From Oscillospiraceae bacterium (lineage in GTDB: Bacteria; Bacillota; Clostridia; Oscillospirales; Oscillospiraceae): a stretch of DNA of 15,313 nt. The stretch spans positions 1 to 15,313 of the forward strand of contig JAHHSD010000044.1 of assembly GCA_020025425.1 (NCBI GenBank), given 5' to 3'. Positions 1-8,159 of this stretch are shown here, piece after piece; position 1 is the first letter of the stretch; each line of letters opens with the position of its first letter. Position numbers and translations under genes: made by a program. The notes beneath the pieces are model-generated. The model was not told where the DNA came from, ran no database searches, and saw only the letters and a program-made list of their open reading frames with translations.

Positions 1-1532
1 AGTCTGCCAACGGCACCTATGACAACCCCGTCGACCGTGCCAACCTGCAGAAGGAAGTTGAGTCCCTGAAGTCCGAAATCGACCGTATCGCTGATTCCGC
101 CAACTTCAACGGCCAGAAGCTGATGGACGGCTCCCTGGCTGCTGACGGCCTGGTAGCCGGTGCCAATGGTGCTGCCGGTGCTGTCTCCCTGGAGACTGAG
201 CAGCTGGGCGCTGAGCTGGAGGTCAAGGACGTGGCCGCCACCAAGGGCAAATATCAGAGTGCCGTCTTTACTGATGGTCAGATTAAGAATGGTGAGACCA
301 TGGAGCTCACCGTCACCCTGAACAACGGCAAGAACGTCACCGTCTCCCTGACCGCTCAGGACAACACCGATGGCACCACCGGCGGCAAGCTGGTGGGCGC
401 AGACGGCAAGGTGTACGGCACCTATGCCGCTGGCGCCGCTACTGGCCCCGACAAGGCTGAGTTGGGCAAGGCCATGACCGCCGCCCTGAAGGACAGCGCC
501 ATTGGCAATGACTTCCAGGTTGTGGATGAAGCGGACGGCAGCTTCAGCCTGAAGAACAAGGTGGCCGGCGCCGACGCCCCCCAGGTCATGAAAGACTTCA
601 ACGTCACCGTAAAGAACGCAGATGGCACTGTCAAGAGTGAGGCGACCCTTGCTGTTGATGCTGCCAAGAGCACCAAGGGTGCGGACGCCTATCAGACCAT
701 CGATGCAGACCAGTTTGAGGTCTATAATGGCAGCGATGATTCCGTTCTGACGATCAACGGCAAGAAATTCGCCATCCTGGTTCAGGATGGTAAGGCTGAT
801 ACCAATACCCTGATGAAGAAAGCCATGGAGGATGGTCTGGAGATCATCATGGTGGCCGATATGAAGACTACGGCTGCTGGTAACCCCGATGGCGGTCTTC
901 ATCTGAATGCCTTTGATGGTCAGGACCCCAATGGTGCCAACAAGACTGAACAGGCAGCTGTTGCTAAAGCACAGGGCGATACCATCGCTGCCGCTCTGAG
1001 CAAGGCTCTGGGCTACAACGTCTCCTTTGAGGGAGCAAGCAGAAGTGCTGCTGCGGCTGGTGCCACCAACGATGTGAAGGCTAAGCTTGTCTTTAAGAAG
1101 GACACCACCATTGCGCCCGGTGCTCAGGCTGGCAAGGGTCTGACCCTGCAGATCGGCGACACCGCTGACAAGTACAACCAGATGACCGTCTCCGTGGGCG
1201 ACATGCACGCCAAGGCTCTGGGTATCGGTGATCTGAACATCGGCAACCAGGTCGATGCGGCTGCCGCCATCGAGAAGATCAACGACGCCATCAACAAGGT
1301 CTCCTCCACCCGCGGCGATCTGGGCGCCATCCAGAACCGTCTGGAGCACACCCACAACAACCTGTCCGTGATGAAGGAGAACATCCAGGACGCCGAGTCC
1401 ACCATCCGCGACACCGACGTGGCCGACGAGATGACCAAGTACACCAAGAACAGCATCCTGGTCCAGGCTTCTCAGGCCATGCTGGCGCAGGCCAACCAGC
1501 TGCCCCAGGGCGTGCTGCAGCTGCTGCAGTAA
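1..1532 (+). CDS. Flagellin (5' end cut by window edge)
   Basis: Structural subunit of the flagellar filament, exported through the flagellar type III apparatus and polymerised outside the cell. The frame is open from base 3 to a TAA at 1530-1532, so about 509 residues are visible; the N-terminal D0 helix and part of D1 (probably 75-90 residues) lie off the left edge. The first visible residues (SANGTYDNPVDRANLQKEVE, then an SEIDRIADSANFNGQKL stretch) are classical D1. The last ~110 residues (from about base 1195) are classical C-terminal D1/D0, including NRLEHTHNNL and ILVQASQAMLAQANQ and ending in LLQ. Between them is a long central domain of about 350 residues, Ala/Gly/Asp/Lys rich, presumably the variable surface-exposed D2/D3 part. 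The full protein would be about 590 residues, large for a flagellin. The specific paralogue name (fliC/hag) cannot be told. Confidence 0.95.
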   Translation, partial: SANGTYDNPVDRANLQKEVESLKSEIDRIADSANFNGQKLMDGSLAADGLVAGANGAAGAVSLETEQLGAELEVKDVAATKGKYQSAVFTDGQIKNGETMELTVTLNNGKNVTVSLTAQDNTDGTTGGKLVGADGKVYGTYAAGAATGPDKAELGKAMTAALKDSAIGNDFQVVDEADGSFSLKNKVAGADAPQVMKDFNVTVKNADGTVKSEATLAVDAAKSTKGADAYQTIDADQFEVYNGSDDSVLTINGKKFAILVQDGKADTNTLMKKAMEDGLEIIMVADMKTTAAGNPDGGLHLNAFDGQDPNGANKTEQAAVAKAQGDTIAAALSKALGYNVSFEGASRSAAAAGATNDVKAKLVFKKDTTIAPGAQAGKGLTLQIGDTADKYNQMTVSVGDMHAKALGIGDLNIGNQVDAAAAIEKINDAINKVSSTRGDLGAIQNRLEHTHNNLSVMKENIQDAESTIRDTDVADEMTKYTKNSILVQASQAMLAQANQLPQGVLQLLQ

Positions 1533-1570
1533 GCTGTTTGGAGCTCCTGAACTTCATAACGCATATCAGT

Positions 1571-1657
1571 GGGACGGGCATTTTATGCCCGTCCCACAAC
1601 TTATGGAAACAGCCCGGCATATGCCGGGCTGTTTCCATAGGTTGTACCGCTCTTTTT
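1571..1657. terminator. Tandem hairpins between convergent flagellin and phoR
   Basis: Two hairpins abut each other 38 nt after the flagellin stop. The first pairs 1571-1580 with 1586-1595 (10 bp, GC-rich, 5-nt loop TTTTA). The second is the long palindrome 1596-1645. On the + strand a T5 run (1653-1657) follows only seven bases after the second stem, so this probably ends the flagellin transcript. On the - strand no T-run follows either stem, so ending of the phoR transcript here is inferred from the convergent layout. Confidence 0.7.
1596..1645. repeat. 50-nt near-perfect palindrome
   Basis: Bases 1602-1639 are a perfect inverted repeat centred between 1620 and 1621 (arms TATGGAAACAGCCCGGCAT and its exact complement). 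The pairing continues outward through 1601/1640 (U-G in + strand RNA) to ACAAC (1596-1600) with GTTGT (1641-1645). With a minimal loop the RNA stem would be over 20 bp, longer than a usual terminator stem. It could be a terminator, an mRNA 3'-end protector or a REP-like element. Confidence 0.85.
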
Positions 1658-1692
1658 GTACGGATTCGTTGGGTTTGTTTGGTCCGTTTTTT

Positions 1693-3375
1693 TTACGGCT
1701 GTTCCGGTGCAGCCTTCTCTTTTGCGGCCGGGAACACCACCGATATCTCGGTCCCCTGCCCCACCTCGCTGTGGATGCTGATTTTTGCGTGGTGGCATGA
1801 CGCCGCATGCTTTACGATGGACAAACCAAGCCCTGTCCCTCCGGACGCCTTGGAGTGGCTCTTGTCCACCCGATAAAAGCGCTCAAATATCCGCGGCAGG
1901 TGCTCGGCCGGAATCCCGATCCCACTGTCTTTGACGGTCAGCACCACCTTATCCGCCTGCCCGGAGACGGAGACGTCAATACTGCCGCCCTCCACATTAT
2001 ACTTGACCGCATTGTCACAGAGGTTGTAGACCAGCTCAAACAGCAGTCTGGACACGCCGGTCACCATCCGGTGCTCTCCGGCCAGGGTCACAGTCAGCTT
2101 TTTGGCCTTTGCCGCGTCCCCGATGGACTCCACCGCCTCCCCGGCAATGTCATAGAGGTCCACGGGCTCCATGGGCAGCTGCACCCCGTCATCCATCTGC
2201 GACAGGTGGATGATATCTTCGATCAGGGTCACCAGTCTGGCCGCCTCTGTCCGGATGTGCCCCACAAAGCGGGGCATATCCTCCTGCCTGACGATGCCGT
2301 TTTCAATCAGCTCCGCGCTGCCCATAATGGACTGGAGCGGCGTTTTCAGCTCGTGGGACACGTTGGCTGTAAATTCTCTGCGGCTCCGCTCCGCCTGGGC
2401 CTGCTGTGTAATGTCAAAGGCCAGAACCACCGCTCCGATGGTCTGTCCGTCCGACGCGATCCGGCTGAAGTCGAATTGGTACTCGGCGCCGTTTCTCCGG
2501 CACCGGATCTCGCCATGGCCGTCGGCCAGTCCCTGCTGAAGGGCCTGGCTCACCTCATAGCCGCGCTCGATGGTCAGAAAATCCTGGCCGACGCAGCCGC
2601 CGGTGGTCTGGAATATCTGCTCCGCCGCCGGGTTGATGGCCAGGATCACCCCCTTCTCATTGAGAAGCACCAGGCCCTCGCTCATGCTGCGGATGATCTG
2701 CGTGAACTCGTCCTTGCGCTGCTTCAATTCCTTCAAGGTGCGGTCGATCTGTCTGTGCTGCTGGTGGATGCGCTCCAGAAGGGGCGCCAGCTCCTCGTAG
2801 CAGTCATTTTCCAGAGGCTCCTCCAGGTCCAGCGCATTCAGGGGCTGCGTAATCCGCTGGGCCACCTTGTTGGACAGGAGGACAGACAGCACCACGGCCA
2901 AAATAATGACAATTGCAATGGGCTGGAACATCCCGATCAGCAGCAGACCCGCCGTGGCGCGGCTCACCGAGATGCGCAGCACCGTGCCGTCCGCCAGCCT
3001 GCGGGCCTGGTAGAGAGTCTTTTCCATGATGGTGGTGGAGTATCGGCTGTCAGAGCCCTCCCCCGTGGCAAACGCACTTTTGATTTCCTTCCGGTTGGCG
3101 TGGTTCTCCATGACCTGCTCCTCCGCCCTGCTGTCAAACAGCACCTCGCCGTCCGCGCCGACCCAGGTGAGGCGGAAGCCAGTCTCGCCCAGCCCTTTCA
3201 GGTATTCCGTACCGCCGCCCTCAACGCCTGCAATGGCCAGCGTGAGCTCATCCTTCATCTGCCGCTCCTGCACGCCGCCGAAGTAGTCGTAAAAACAGCT
3301 CATAATGATGGTAAAGCTGGCCAGCAGCACCGCCAGCGCCACTACCATCGTGGAACGAAAAATCCTCTTTTTCAT
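1693..3375 (-). CDS. phoR: Phosphate sensor histidine kinase PhoR
   Basis: Membrane sensor kinase partner of the adjacent PhoB; under phosphate limitation it is expected to autophosphorylate and pass phosphate to PhoB. The 560-residue protein has a first membrane helix at about 9-29, an outside domain of about 110 residues, a second helix at about 142-168, a short HAMP-like/coiled stretch (170-225), a PAS domain (about 225-325), a HisKA domain with SHELKTP (phosphoacceptor His341), and an ATPase domain with N box NLCDNAVKYN (451-460), G1 DSGIGIP (483-489), F box FERFYR (497-502) and G2 GGTGLGLS (512-519). The ATG overlaps the phoB stop as ATGA, preceded by GAGGTG six bases upstream. It is last in the pst operon, which with the PAS-containing layout supports PhoR over a generic kinase. 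Confidence 0.93.
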   Translation of the reverse strand: MKKRIFRSTMVVALAVLLASFTIIMSCFYDYFGGVQERQMKDELTLAIAGVEGGGTEYLKGLGETGFRLTWVGADGEVLFDSRAEEQVMENHANRKEIKSAFATGEGSDSRYSTTIMEKTLYQARRLADGTVLRISVSRATAGLLLIGMFQPIAIVIILAVVLSVLLSNKVAQRITQPLNALDLEEPLENDCYEELAPLLERIHQQHRQIDRTLKELKQRKDEFTQIIRSMSEGLVLLNEKGVILAINPAAEQIFQTTGGCVGQDFLTIERGYEVSQALQQGLADGHGEIRCRRNGAEYQFDFSRIASDGQTIGAVVLAFDITQQAQAERSRREFTANVSHELKTPLQSIMGSAELIENGIVRQEDMPRFVGHIRTEAARLVTLIEDIIHLSQMDDGVQLPMEPVDLYDIAGEAVESIGDAAKAKKLTVTLAGEHRMVTGVSRLLFELVYNLCDNAVKYNVEGGSIDVSVSGQADKVVLTVKDSGIGIPAEHLPRIFERFYRVDKSHSKASGGTGLGLSIVKHAASCHHAKISIHSEVGQGTEISVVFPAAKEKAAPEQP

Positions 3376-4043
3376 GGCTGCACCTCAAAGCGGTATCCGA
3401 AGCCCCGCACGGTCTGGATCATCCGGCCATAAGTGCCCAGCTTCTGGCGGAGGGTGCGGATGTGCATATCCACCGTACGGGATTCGCCCACATAGCCATC
3501 CCCCCACACTTCCCCAAACAGCTGCTCTCTGGTGAAGGCTGTGCCGGGGCTGGAGAGAAAGAGCTTCAGCAGCTCATATTCCTTAAAAGTCAGCTCTACC
3601 CGGGTGCCGTCCGCCGTGACCGTGTGCTCATCCAGGTTGACCACCAGCCCCTCCGCACGAAGGAGGTGCTTTTGGTCCTGGGTACGGCGCAGGACAGCCT
3701 TCACCCTGGACACCATCTCCATCATGCCAAAGGGCTTGACCAGATAGTCGTCGGCGCCCAGGTCCAGGCTCTGCACCTTGTCGTACTCGGTGCCCTTTGC
3801 CGTGGCCATAATGACCGGGATGCCGCTTGTATCGGCCGCGCCCCGCAGGCGCCTGAGAATCTCCACCCCGTCCTCGCCAGGCAGCATCACATCCAGGATC
3901 AGCAGATCGGGCTTTTCCTTTGCCAGCTCCGCCCACAGGGCATTTCCGTCCTCAAACCCTCTGGCGTCATACCCTGTCTGCATCAGGGCGTACAACTCGA
4001 TATCCCGGATGCTCGCGTCATCCTCTACACACCATATCATCAT
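3372..4043 (-). CDS. phoB: Phosphate response regulator PhoB/PhoP (OmpR family)
   Basis: DNA-binding response regulator of 223 residues. The receiver domain (1-115) carries the acidic pair Asp8/Asp9, phosphoacceptor Asp51 in LILDVMLPGEDG, Thr81 and Lys103 (LVKPFG). The C-terminal winged helix (about 125-223) has LTFKEYELLKLF, an EVWGDGY stretch, the VDMHIRTLRQKL recognition helix and RGFGYRFE. Two ATGs are adjacent. The first is chosen because it overlaps the phoU stop as ATGA and lies a normal distance from the ribosome site AAAGGAGAAGG. It is expected to bind the Pho-box-like repeats upstream of pstS and so activate its own operon; that last point is inference from family knowledge and the site at 8175-8214. 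Confidence 0.94.
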   Translation of the reverse strand: MMIWCVEDDASIRDIELYALMQTGYDARGFEDGNALWAELAKEKPDLLILDVMLPGEDGVEILRRLRGAADTSGIPVIMATAKGTEYDKVQSLDLGADDYLVKPFGMMEMVSRVKAVLRRTQDQKHLLRAEGLVVNLDEHTVTADGTRVELTFKEYELLKLFLSSPGTAFTREQLFGEVWGDGYVGESRTVDMHIRTLRQKLGTYGRMIQTVRGFGYRFEVQP

Positions 4044-4690
4044 AGGCCTTCTCCTTTATGTACCCCCGTGACGGAAAATCCCACCCACTCCGCAATGTTC
4101 ACGGCGTGGTCGCCGATCCGCTCAAAGTATTTGGCAATCATCAGCAGGTCCAGGGCGTCCTGCCCGTCCTCCGGGTTTTGGGCGATCATGGCGATCAGCG
4201 ACGATTTCACCCTGACAAAATAGCCATCCACAATATCGTCGCTGTCGATGACCTGCTCCGCCTGCTGTGTGTCCTGCTTGACAAAGGCGTCAACGCTGCC
4301 GGTGACCATCTGGACTGCAGCCCGGGCCATCTCATTGATGAGCGTAAAATCACGGGCGGCGCCGCTTTTCATCACGGCCACGATCTCTCCGATGTCCTCC
4401 GCCTGATCTCCGATCCGCTCCATGTCGGTGATCATTTTCAGCGCGGCGGAGATATGGCGCAGATCGCCGGCCACCGGCTGCTGCCGGAGCAGGAGCTTCA
4501 GGCAGAGGTTCTCCACCTCCCGCTCCATCTGGTCCAGCTCGCTGGACAACGGTCCGATCCTGCGCGCCAGAGTGAGATCCCCTGTCACCAGGGCCTTTGC
4601 CACAAGGGCAATGCTTTCTTCGCAGATGGCCCCCATCTGGATCAGCTCCCGGTTCAGCTCCGTGAGCTGCTCATCAAATTTCGTCCGCAT
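4040..4690 (-). CDS. phoU: Phosphate signalling protein PhoU
   Basis: Cytoplasmic all-helical protein of 216 residues that, in known systems, couples the state of the PstSCAB transporter to PhoR and keeps the Pho regulon off when phosphate is plentiful. Two PhoU repeats are visible, each with the metal-binding signature: ERIGDQAEDIGE at 91-102 and ERIGDHAVNIAEW at 190-202. Length is typical of the family. Its ATG overlaps the pstB stop by one base (TGATG), with GGGAGG eight bases upstream, and its stop overlaps the phoB start, so translation of the row is probably coupled. Confidence 0.96.
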   Translation of the reverse strand: MRTKFDEQLTELNRELIQMGAICEESIALVAKALVTGDLTLARRIGPLSSELDQMEREVENLCLKLLLRQQPVAGDLRHISAALKMITDMERIGDQAEDIGEIVAVMKSGAARDFTLINEMARAAVQMVTGSVDAFVKQDTQQAEQVIDSDDIVDGYFVRVKSSLIAMIAQNPEDGQDALDLLMIAKYFERIGDHAVNIAEWVGFSVTGVHKGEGL

Positions 4691-5445
4691 CAGCCAAACC
4701 TCCCCGTAATATAGTCCTCGGTCCTCTTGTCTCTGGGCTGGGAGAAAAGCTTTTCCGTACTGCCGTACTCAACCAGCTCTCCCAGCAGGAAAAATGCGGT
4801 CTGGTCGGAAATGCGGGCGGCCTGCTGCATATTATGGGTAACGATGATTATAGTGTACTTGCTTTTTAATTCGTTTGCAAGTACTTCGATTTTTGACGTG
4901 GAAATTGGGTCCAGGGCGCTGGTAGGCTCGTCCATCAGCAGGACCTCCGGCTCTACCGCCAGGGCCCGGGCGATGCACAGCCGCTGCTGCTGGCCGCCGG
5001 ACAGGCCCAGGGCTGACTTTTTCAGCCGGTCCTTCACCTCGTCCCAGATGGCTGCACCCCGGAGGGACTGCTCCACAATTTCGTCCAGCTTGGCCCGGTT
5101 GGTGACCCCGTGGGTCCGGGGGCCGTAGGCGATGTTATCGTAAATACTCATGGGAAAGGGGTTTGGCTTCTGGAACACCATGCCCACCTGCCGCCGCAGC
5201 TCATTGACATCCACGGAGGGGGCAAAGATGTCGGTCCCCTTGTAGGTGATCTCTCCCGTGACCTTCACACCGGGGATCAGATCGTTCATCCGGTCCAGGG
5301 TTTTCAGAAAGGTGGACTTGCCGCAGCCCGAGGGCCCGATCAGGGCTGTAATGCTTTTTTCGGGGATATCGATGCTGACATGGTGCAGGGCCTGGACGGA
5401 CCCGTACCAGAGACACATATCCCGAACTTCAATGATGCTGCTCAT
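4690..5445 (-). CDS. pstB: Phosphate ABC transporter ATPase PstB
   Basis: ATP-hydrolysing subunit of the high-affinity phosphate importer, acting on the cytoplasmic face with PstA and PstC. The 251-residue protein has Walker A GPSGCGKST (37-45), Q-loop Gln92 followed by the PNPFPMSIYDN stretch typical of PstB, signature LSGGQQQRLCIARAL (148-162), Walker B VLLMDEPTSALDP (168-180) and switch His204. Full length with all catalytic residues. The ATG overlaps the pstA stop as ATGA, with a GAGGAGGAG ribosome site just upstream. Confidence 0.98.
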   Translation of the reverse strand: MSSIIEVRDMCLWYGSVQALHHVSIDIPEKSITALIGPSGCGKSTFLKTLDRMNDLIPGVKVTGEITYKGTDIFAPSVDVNELRRQVGMVFQKPNPFPMSIYDNIAYGPRTHGVTNRAKLDEIVEQSLRGAAIWDEVKDRLKKSALGLSGGQQQRLCIARALAVEPEVLLMDEPTSALDPISTSKIEVLANELKSKYTIIIVTHNMQQAARISDQTAFFLLGELVEYGSTEKLFSQPRDKRTEDYITGRFG

Positions 5446-6305
5446 TGCTCTCTCCTCCTCTTGAAGTAATGGCCCACCAGGGTGGCGGTCAGATTGATCA
5501 CCAGGGTCAGCAGCAGCAGGATGGACGCAATGGCGAAGGCCACCTCAAATTCGCCGAACTCCTTGGCATACACATACAGCGCCACCGTCAGGGTGGCCCC
5601 CGAGGTACCCAGCCCGTCAAAAAAGCCGTGGATCACATGGGCAAAGCCAGCCGTATAGAGCAGGGCCGCCGTCTCCCCCACGATCCTGCCCACCGACAGG
5701 ATGCAGCCGGTGATGACCCCGTCCACGCAGCCGGGCAGCACCACCGTGCGGATGACCCGCCACTTTCCCGCGCCGAGCCCGAAGGCCCCCTCCCGATAGC
5801 TCTGGGGCACAGTTTTCAGGCTCTCCTGGGTGGTGCGCATGATGGTGGGCAGATTCATAATGACCAGCGTCAGACTGCCGGCCAGCAGGCTGGTCCGCAT
5901 CTGAAAAAAGACGCAGAAGATCATCATGCCCACAAAGCCGTAGATGATGGATGGAATGCCGGACAGGATCTCCGCCGCATATTCAATGACAGCCACCAGC
6001 TTCTTGTTGGAGGCGTATTCGGTCAGATAGACGGCGGCCCCCACCCCCACAGGCAGCACGATCACCAGAGTGCAGAGTACCACATAGACCGTATTCAGGA
6101 TATCCGGCAGGATGCCCACGGTGTCCTCCAGATAGCTGGGCTGGGTGCTGAGCAGCTGCCAGGACAGGTTGGGCAGTCCCTTGGCCAGGATATAGACGAT
6201 CAGAAAGAGGACCAGGGCACAGGTCAGCCCCCCGGCGGCCCACATCAGGGCTCTCATACAGCCGATGTAGACCCTGCGTCTGATGGATAGCTTGTGTGAC
6301 TGCAC
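5442..6305 (-). CDS. pstA: Phosphate ABC transporter permease PstA
   Basis: Membrane subunit forming the phosphate channel together with PstC. The 287-residue protein shows about six hydrophobic segments and the cytoplasmic coupling (EAA-type) loop EGAFGLGAGKWRVIRTVVLP followed by SVGRIVGETAALLYT, typical of PstA. Translation starts at GTG (6303-6305), two bases after the pstC stop, with AAGGAGGG about six bases upstream; no in-frame ATG lies nearby, so GTG is well supported. The C-terminus overlaps pstB by four bases. Confidence 0.96.
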   Translation of the reverse strand: MQSHKLSIRRRVYIGCMRALMWAAGGLTCALVLFLIVYILAKGLPNLSWQLLSTQPSYLEDTVGILPDILNTVYVVLCTLVIVLPVGVGAAVYLTEYASNKKLVAVIEYAAEILSGIPSIIYGFVGMMIFCVFFQMRTSLLAGSLTLVIMNLPTIMRTTQESLKTVPQSYREGAFGLGAGKWRVIRTVVLPGCVDGVITGCILSVGRIVGETAALLYTAGFAHVIHGFFDGLGTSGATLTVALYVYAKEFGEFEVAFAIASILLLLTLVINLTATLVGHYFKRRREQ

Positions 6306-6307
6306 GC

Positions 6308-7180
6308 TCAGCCCTCCTTACTGCGTTTCAGGAAAAAGTTCAGTGCCCCGTTGATGAGCATGATGAACAGGAACAGCACCAGCGCAATGGAAAACAGGGC
6401 CTCCCTCTGGAGACCGTCGGCGGCGTAGGACATCTCGCTGGAGACCGCCGCGGTCAGAAAACGCACGCTCTGGAACAGGGAGGGCATATTGGCCACGTTT
6501 CCTGAGACCATCACAACCGCCATGGCCTCGCCGATGGCCCTGCCCACGCCCAGCACCACCGCCGCGGCAATGCCGCTTCTGGCCGCCGGGACGGAGACCC
6601 GGAAGTAGGTCTCCGTGGGTGTGGCCCCCAGGGCCAGGGATGCGTCCTCATATTCCCGGGGCACCGCCTCCAGGGCGGTCATAGACACCTTGATGATGGA
6701 CGGCAAAATCATAATGGCCAGCACAATGATGGCCGCAAGCAGGCTGGAGCCGTCCGGCACATCAAACACCCTGCGGATGGCGGGCACCAGCACCAGCATG
6801 CCAACCAGGCCGTACACCACGGAGGGGATGCCAGCCAGCAGGCTGACGGCGGCCTCCATCACCGTCCGCACCCGCCTGGGGGCGGCCTTGGCCAGGTAAA
6901 CAGCGGTGAGGAAGCCCACCGGTACACCCAGCAAAACGGCGCCCGCCGTGCCGTAGATACTGGTCAGGATAAATGGCAGGATGCCATAGCTGGGCTCCGC
7001 ACTGGTGGGGGCCCACTCCTTCCCCAGCAAAAAGTCCGTCAGGCCGATCTTCCCAATGGCCGGCAGACCGGACAGCACCATAAACAGGGTAATCAGCAGG
7101 ACACAGGCCACCGTCACCAGCCCCAGCATCAGGAAAACGCCCTGGACCACCCGCTCCACCCCTTGCTTGTTATGACTCAT
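6308..7180 (-). CDS. pstC: Phosphate ABC transporter permease PstC
   Basis: Second membrane subunit of the phosphate importer, about 290 residues and six membrane segments, with the coupling loop EDASLALGATPTETYFRVSVP and the following GVGRAIGEAMAVVMVSGN. The open frame extends upstream to 7312, but that would overlap the end of pstS and give a basic, unrelated N-terminus. The chosen ATG (7178-7180, MSHNKQG) has GAAAGG eight bases upstream; an in-frame ATG at 7184-7186 is too close to that site. A 64-nt gap separates it from pstS and holds a hairpin (7200-7235). Confidence 0.95.
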   Translation of the reverse strand: MSHNKQGVERVVQGVFLMLGLVTVACVLLITLFMVLSGLPAIGKIGLTDFLLGKEWAPTSAEPSYGILPFILTSIYGTAGAVLLGVPVGFLTAVYLAKAAPRRVRTVMEAAVSLLAGIPSVVYGLVGMLVLVPAIRRVFDVPDGSSLLAAIIVLAIMILPSIIKVSMTALEAVPREYEDASLALGATPTETYFRVSVPAARSGIAAAVVLGVGRAIGEAMAVVMVSGNVANMPSLFQSVRFLTAAVSSEMSYAADGLQREALFSIALVLFLFIMLINGALNFFLKRSKEG

Positions 7181-7199
7181 AAGCATCACCTTTCTCAGA

Positions 7200-7235
7200 G
7201 GGAGAGCGGCAGCTCTGAACAGCCGCCGCTCTCCC
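7200..7235 (-). promoter_or_regulatory. pstS-pstC intercistronic hairpin
   Basis: An 11-bp perfect GC-rich stem (7200-7210 with 7225-7235) with a 14-nt loop lies 9 nt past the pstS stop and 20 nt before the pstC start. No U-run follows on the - strand, so it is not a standard terminator. In Bacillus subtilis a comparable position downstream of pstS is involved in mRNA processing that leaves more pstS message than message for the other subunits; a similar role here is inference. Confidence 0.7.
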
Positions 7236-7244
7236 CCGTCCCCC

Positions 7245-8111
7245 TTAGTTTGCCGCCACAACACCGGCATTGGAGATGATCTCCTCCGCCTGGGCAGACG
7301 TGATGTAATCAAAGAAGGCCTGGGGTGCCGGCTTCAGCTGCGCATCGGTTTTGGTAACCAGCATGAAGGGGCGCTGGACCTTGTAGCTTCCGTCCTGCAC
7401 AGTTGCCTCACTGGGAGCGACCCCGCCCACGCTCACCGCCTTGACGCTGTCCTTCACCGCAGACAGGGAGGCATATCCGATGGCGCTGGGGTTCTGGGAC
7501 ACGGTGGTGATCACATCGCCGGTGGAGGTCAGCTCCTGGCGGTACTTGCAGGCGCCCCCGGTCCCGGTGATGGACTCAAAGCCATCCCGGGTGCCGCTGC
7601 CAGCCTCACGGCCGATCAGCACGATCTCCCCGTCCGCGCCGCCGACCTGGTTCCAGTTGGTGATCGTTCCGGTGTAAATATCAGCGATCTGCTCCAGGCT
7701 CAGGTCGGAGACCCCGTTGTCCGGGTGGACCACCACCGCGATGCCGTCATAGGCCAGCACAGTCTCGGTCAGACCGCCCTCCTTTTCGGAATCCTTCAGT
7801 GCCCGGCTGGCCAGGCCGATATCGCAGCGGCCCTCCTGGACGGCGGTAATGCCGGAGCCGGAACCTGTGGGATTATAGGTAAAGGTGACCTCTGGATGGG
7901 TGTTCATAAAAGACTCGCCCAGCGCCCCGATGACCTTGGACATCGACGTGGACCCATCAGCGGACACGGTCCCGGACAGTGTCTCCACCGCCGAGGGCTT
8001 CGGGTCAGGGCCGGCGGAGCTGCCTGCGGCAGCCTGGTCCCGGCTGCCACAGCCCGCCAGGGCACCCAGCATCATGGCAGCAGAAAGGGCAAGAATCAGT
8101 GTCTTTTTCAT
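7245..8111 (-). CDS. pstS: Phosphate-binding lipoprotein PstS
   Basis: Extracytoplasmic phosphate receptor of the Pst importer, anchored as a lipoprotein. The 288-residue protein begins with a lipoprotein signal peptide (MKKTLILALSAAMMLGALAG, lipidated Cys21 in the lipobox LAGC). Phosphate-binding elements are visible: ADGSTSM (51-57), GSGSG (83-87), DIGLASR (97-103) and the hallmark GREAGSGTRDGFE (167-179). The frame is open to 8174, but the ATG at 8109-8111 gives the signal peptide and has AAAGGAGAT about ten bases upstream. First gene of the seven-gene phosphate operon, preceded by a Pho-box-type promoter. Confidence 0.97.
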   Translation of the reverse strand: MKKTLILALSAAMMLGALAGCGSRDQAAAGSSAGPDPKPSAVETLSGTVSADGSTSMSKVIGALGESFMNTHPEVTFTYNPTGSGSGITAVQEGRCDIGLASRALKDSEKEGGLTETVLAYDGIAVVVHPDNGVSDLSLEQIADIYTGTITNWNQVGGADGEIVLIGREAGSGTRDGFESITGTGGACKYRQELTSTGDVITTVSQNPSAIGYASLSAVKDSVKAVSVGGVAPSEATVQDGSYKVQRPFMLVTKTDAQLKPAPQAFFDYITSAQAEEIISNAGVVAAN

Positions 8112-8159
8112 GTTCAATGATCTCCTTTGATTTGATTGGCTCTTTTCGGGTACAGCTAC

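Noticed and set aside
1538..1876. Small open frames running through the palindrome after flagellin
   Set aside because: They exist in several frames only because the palindrome reads alike on both strands; there is no ribosome site and no recognisable protein.
1807..3432. 541-residue + strand open frame opposite phoR
   Set aside because: It is the antisense shadow of phoR, made open by GC-rich codon bias. The composition (His, Gln, Arg and Leu rich) matches no family, while the opposite strand encodes a complete kinase.
5445..6290. 281-residue + strand open frame opposite pstA
   Set aside because: Antisense shadow, rich in His, Gln and Gly, with no ribosome site; pstA on the other strand is unambiguous.
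7181..7312. Longer N-terminus for PstC
   Set aside because: It would overlap the 3' end of pstS and read through the intercistronic hairpin; the ATG at 7178-7180 has the proper ribosome site.
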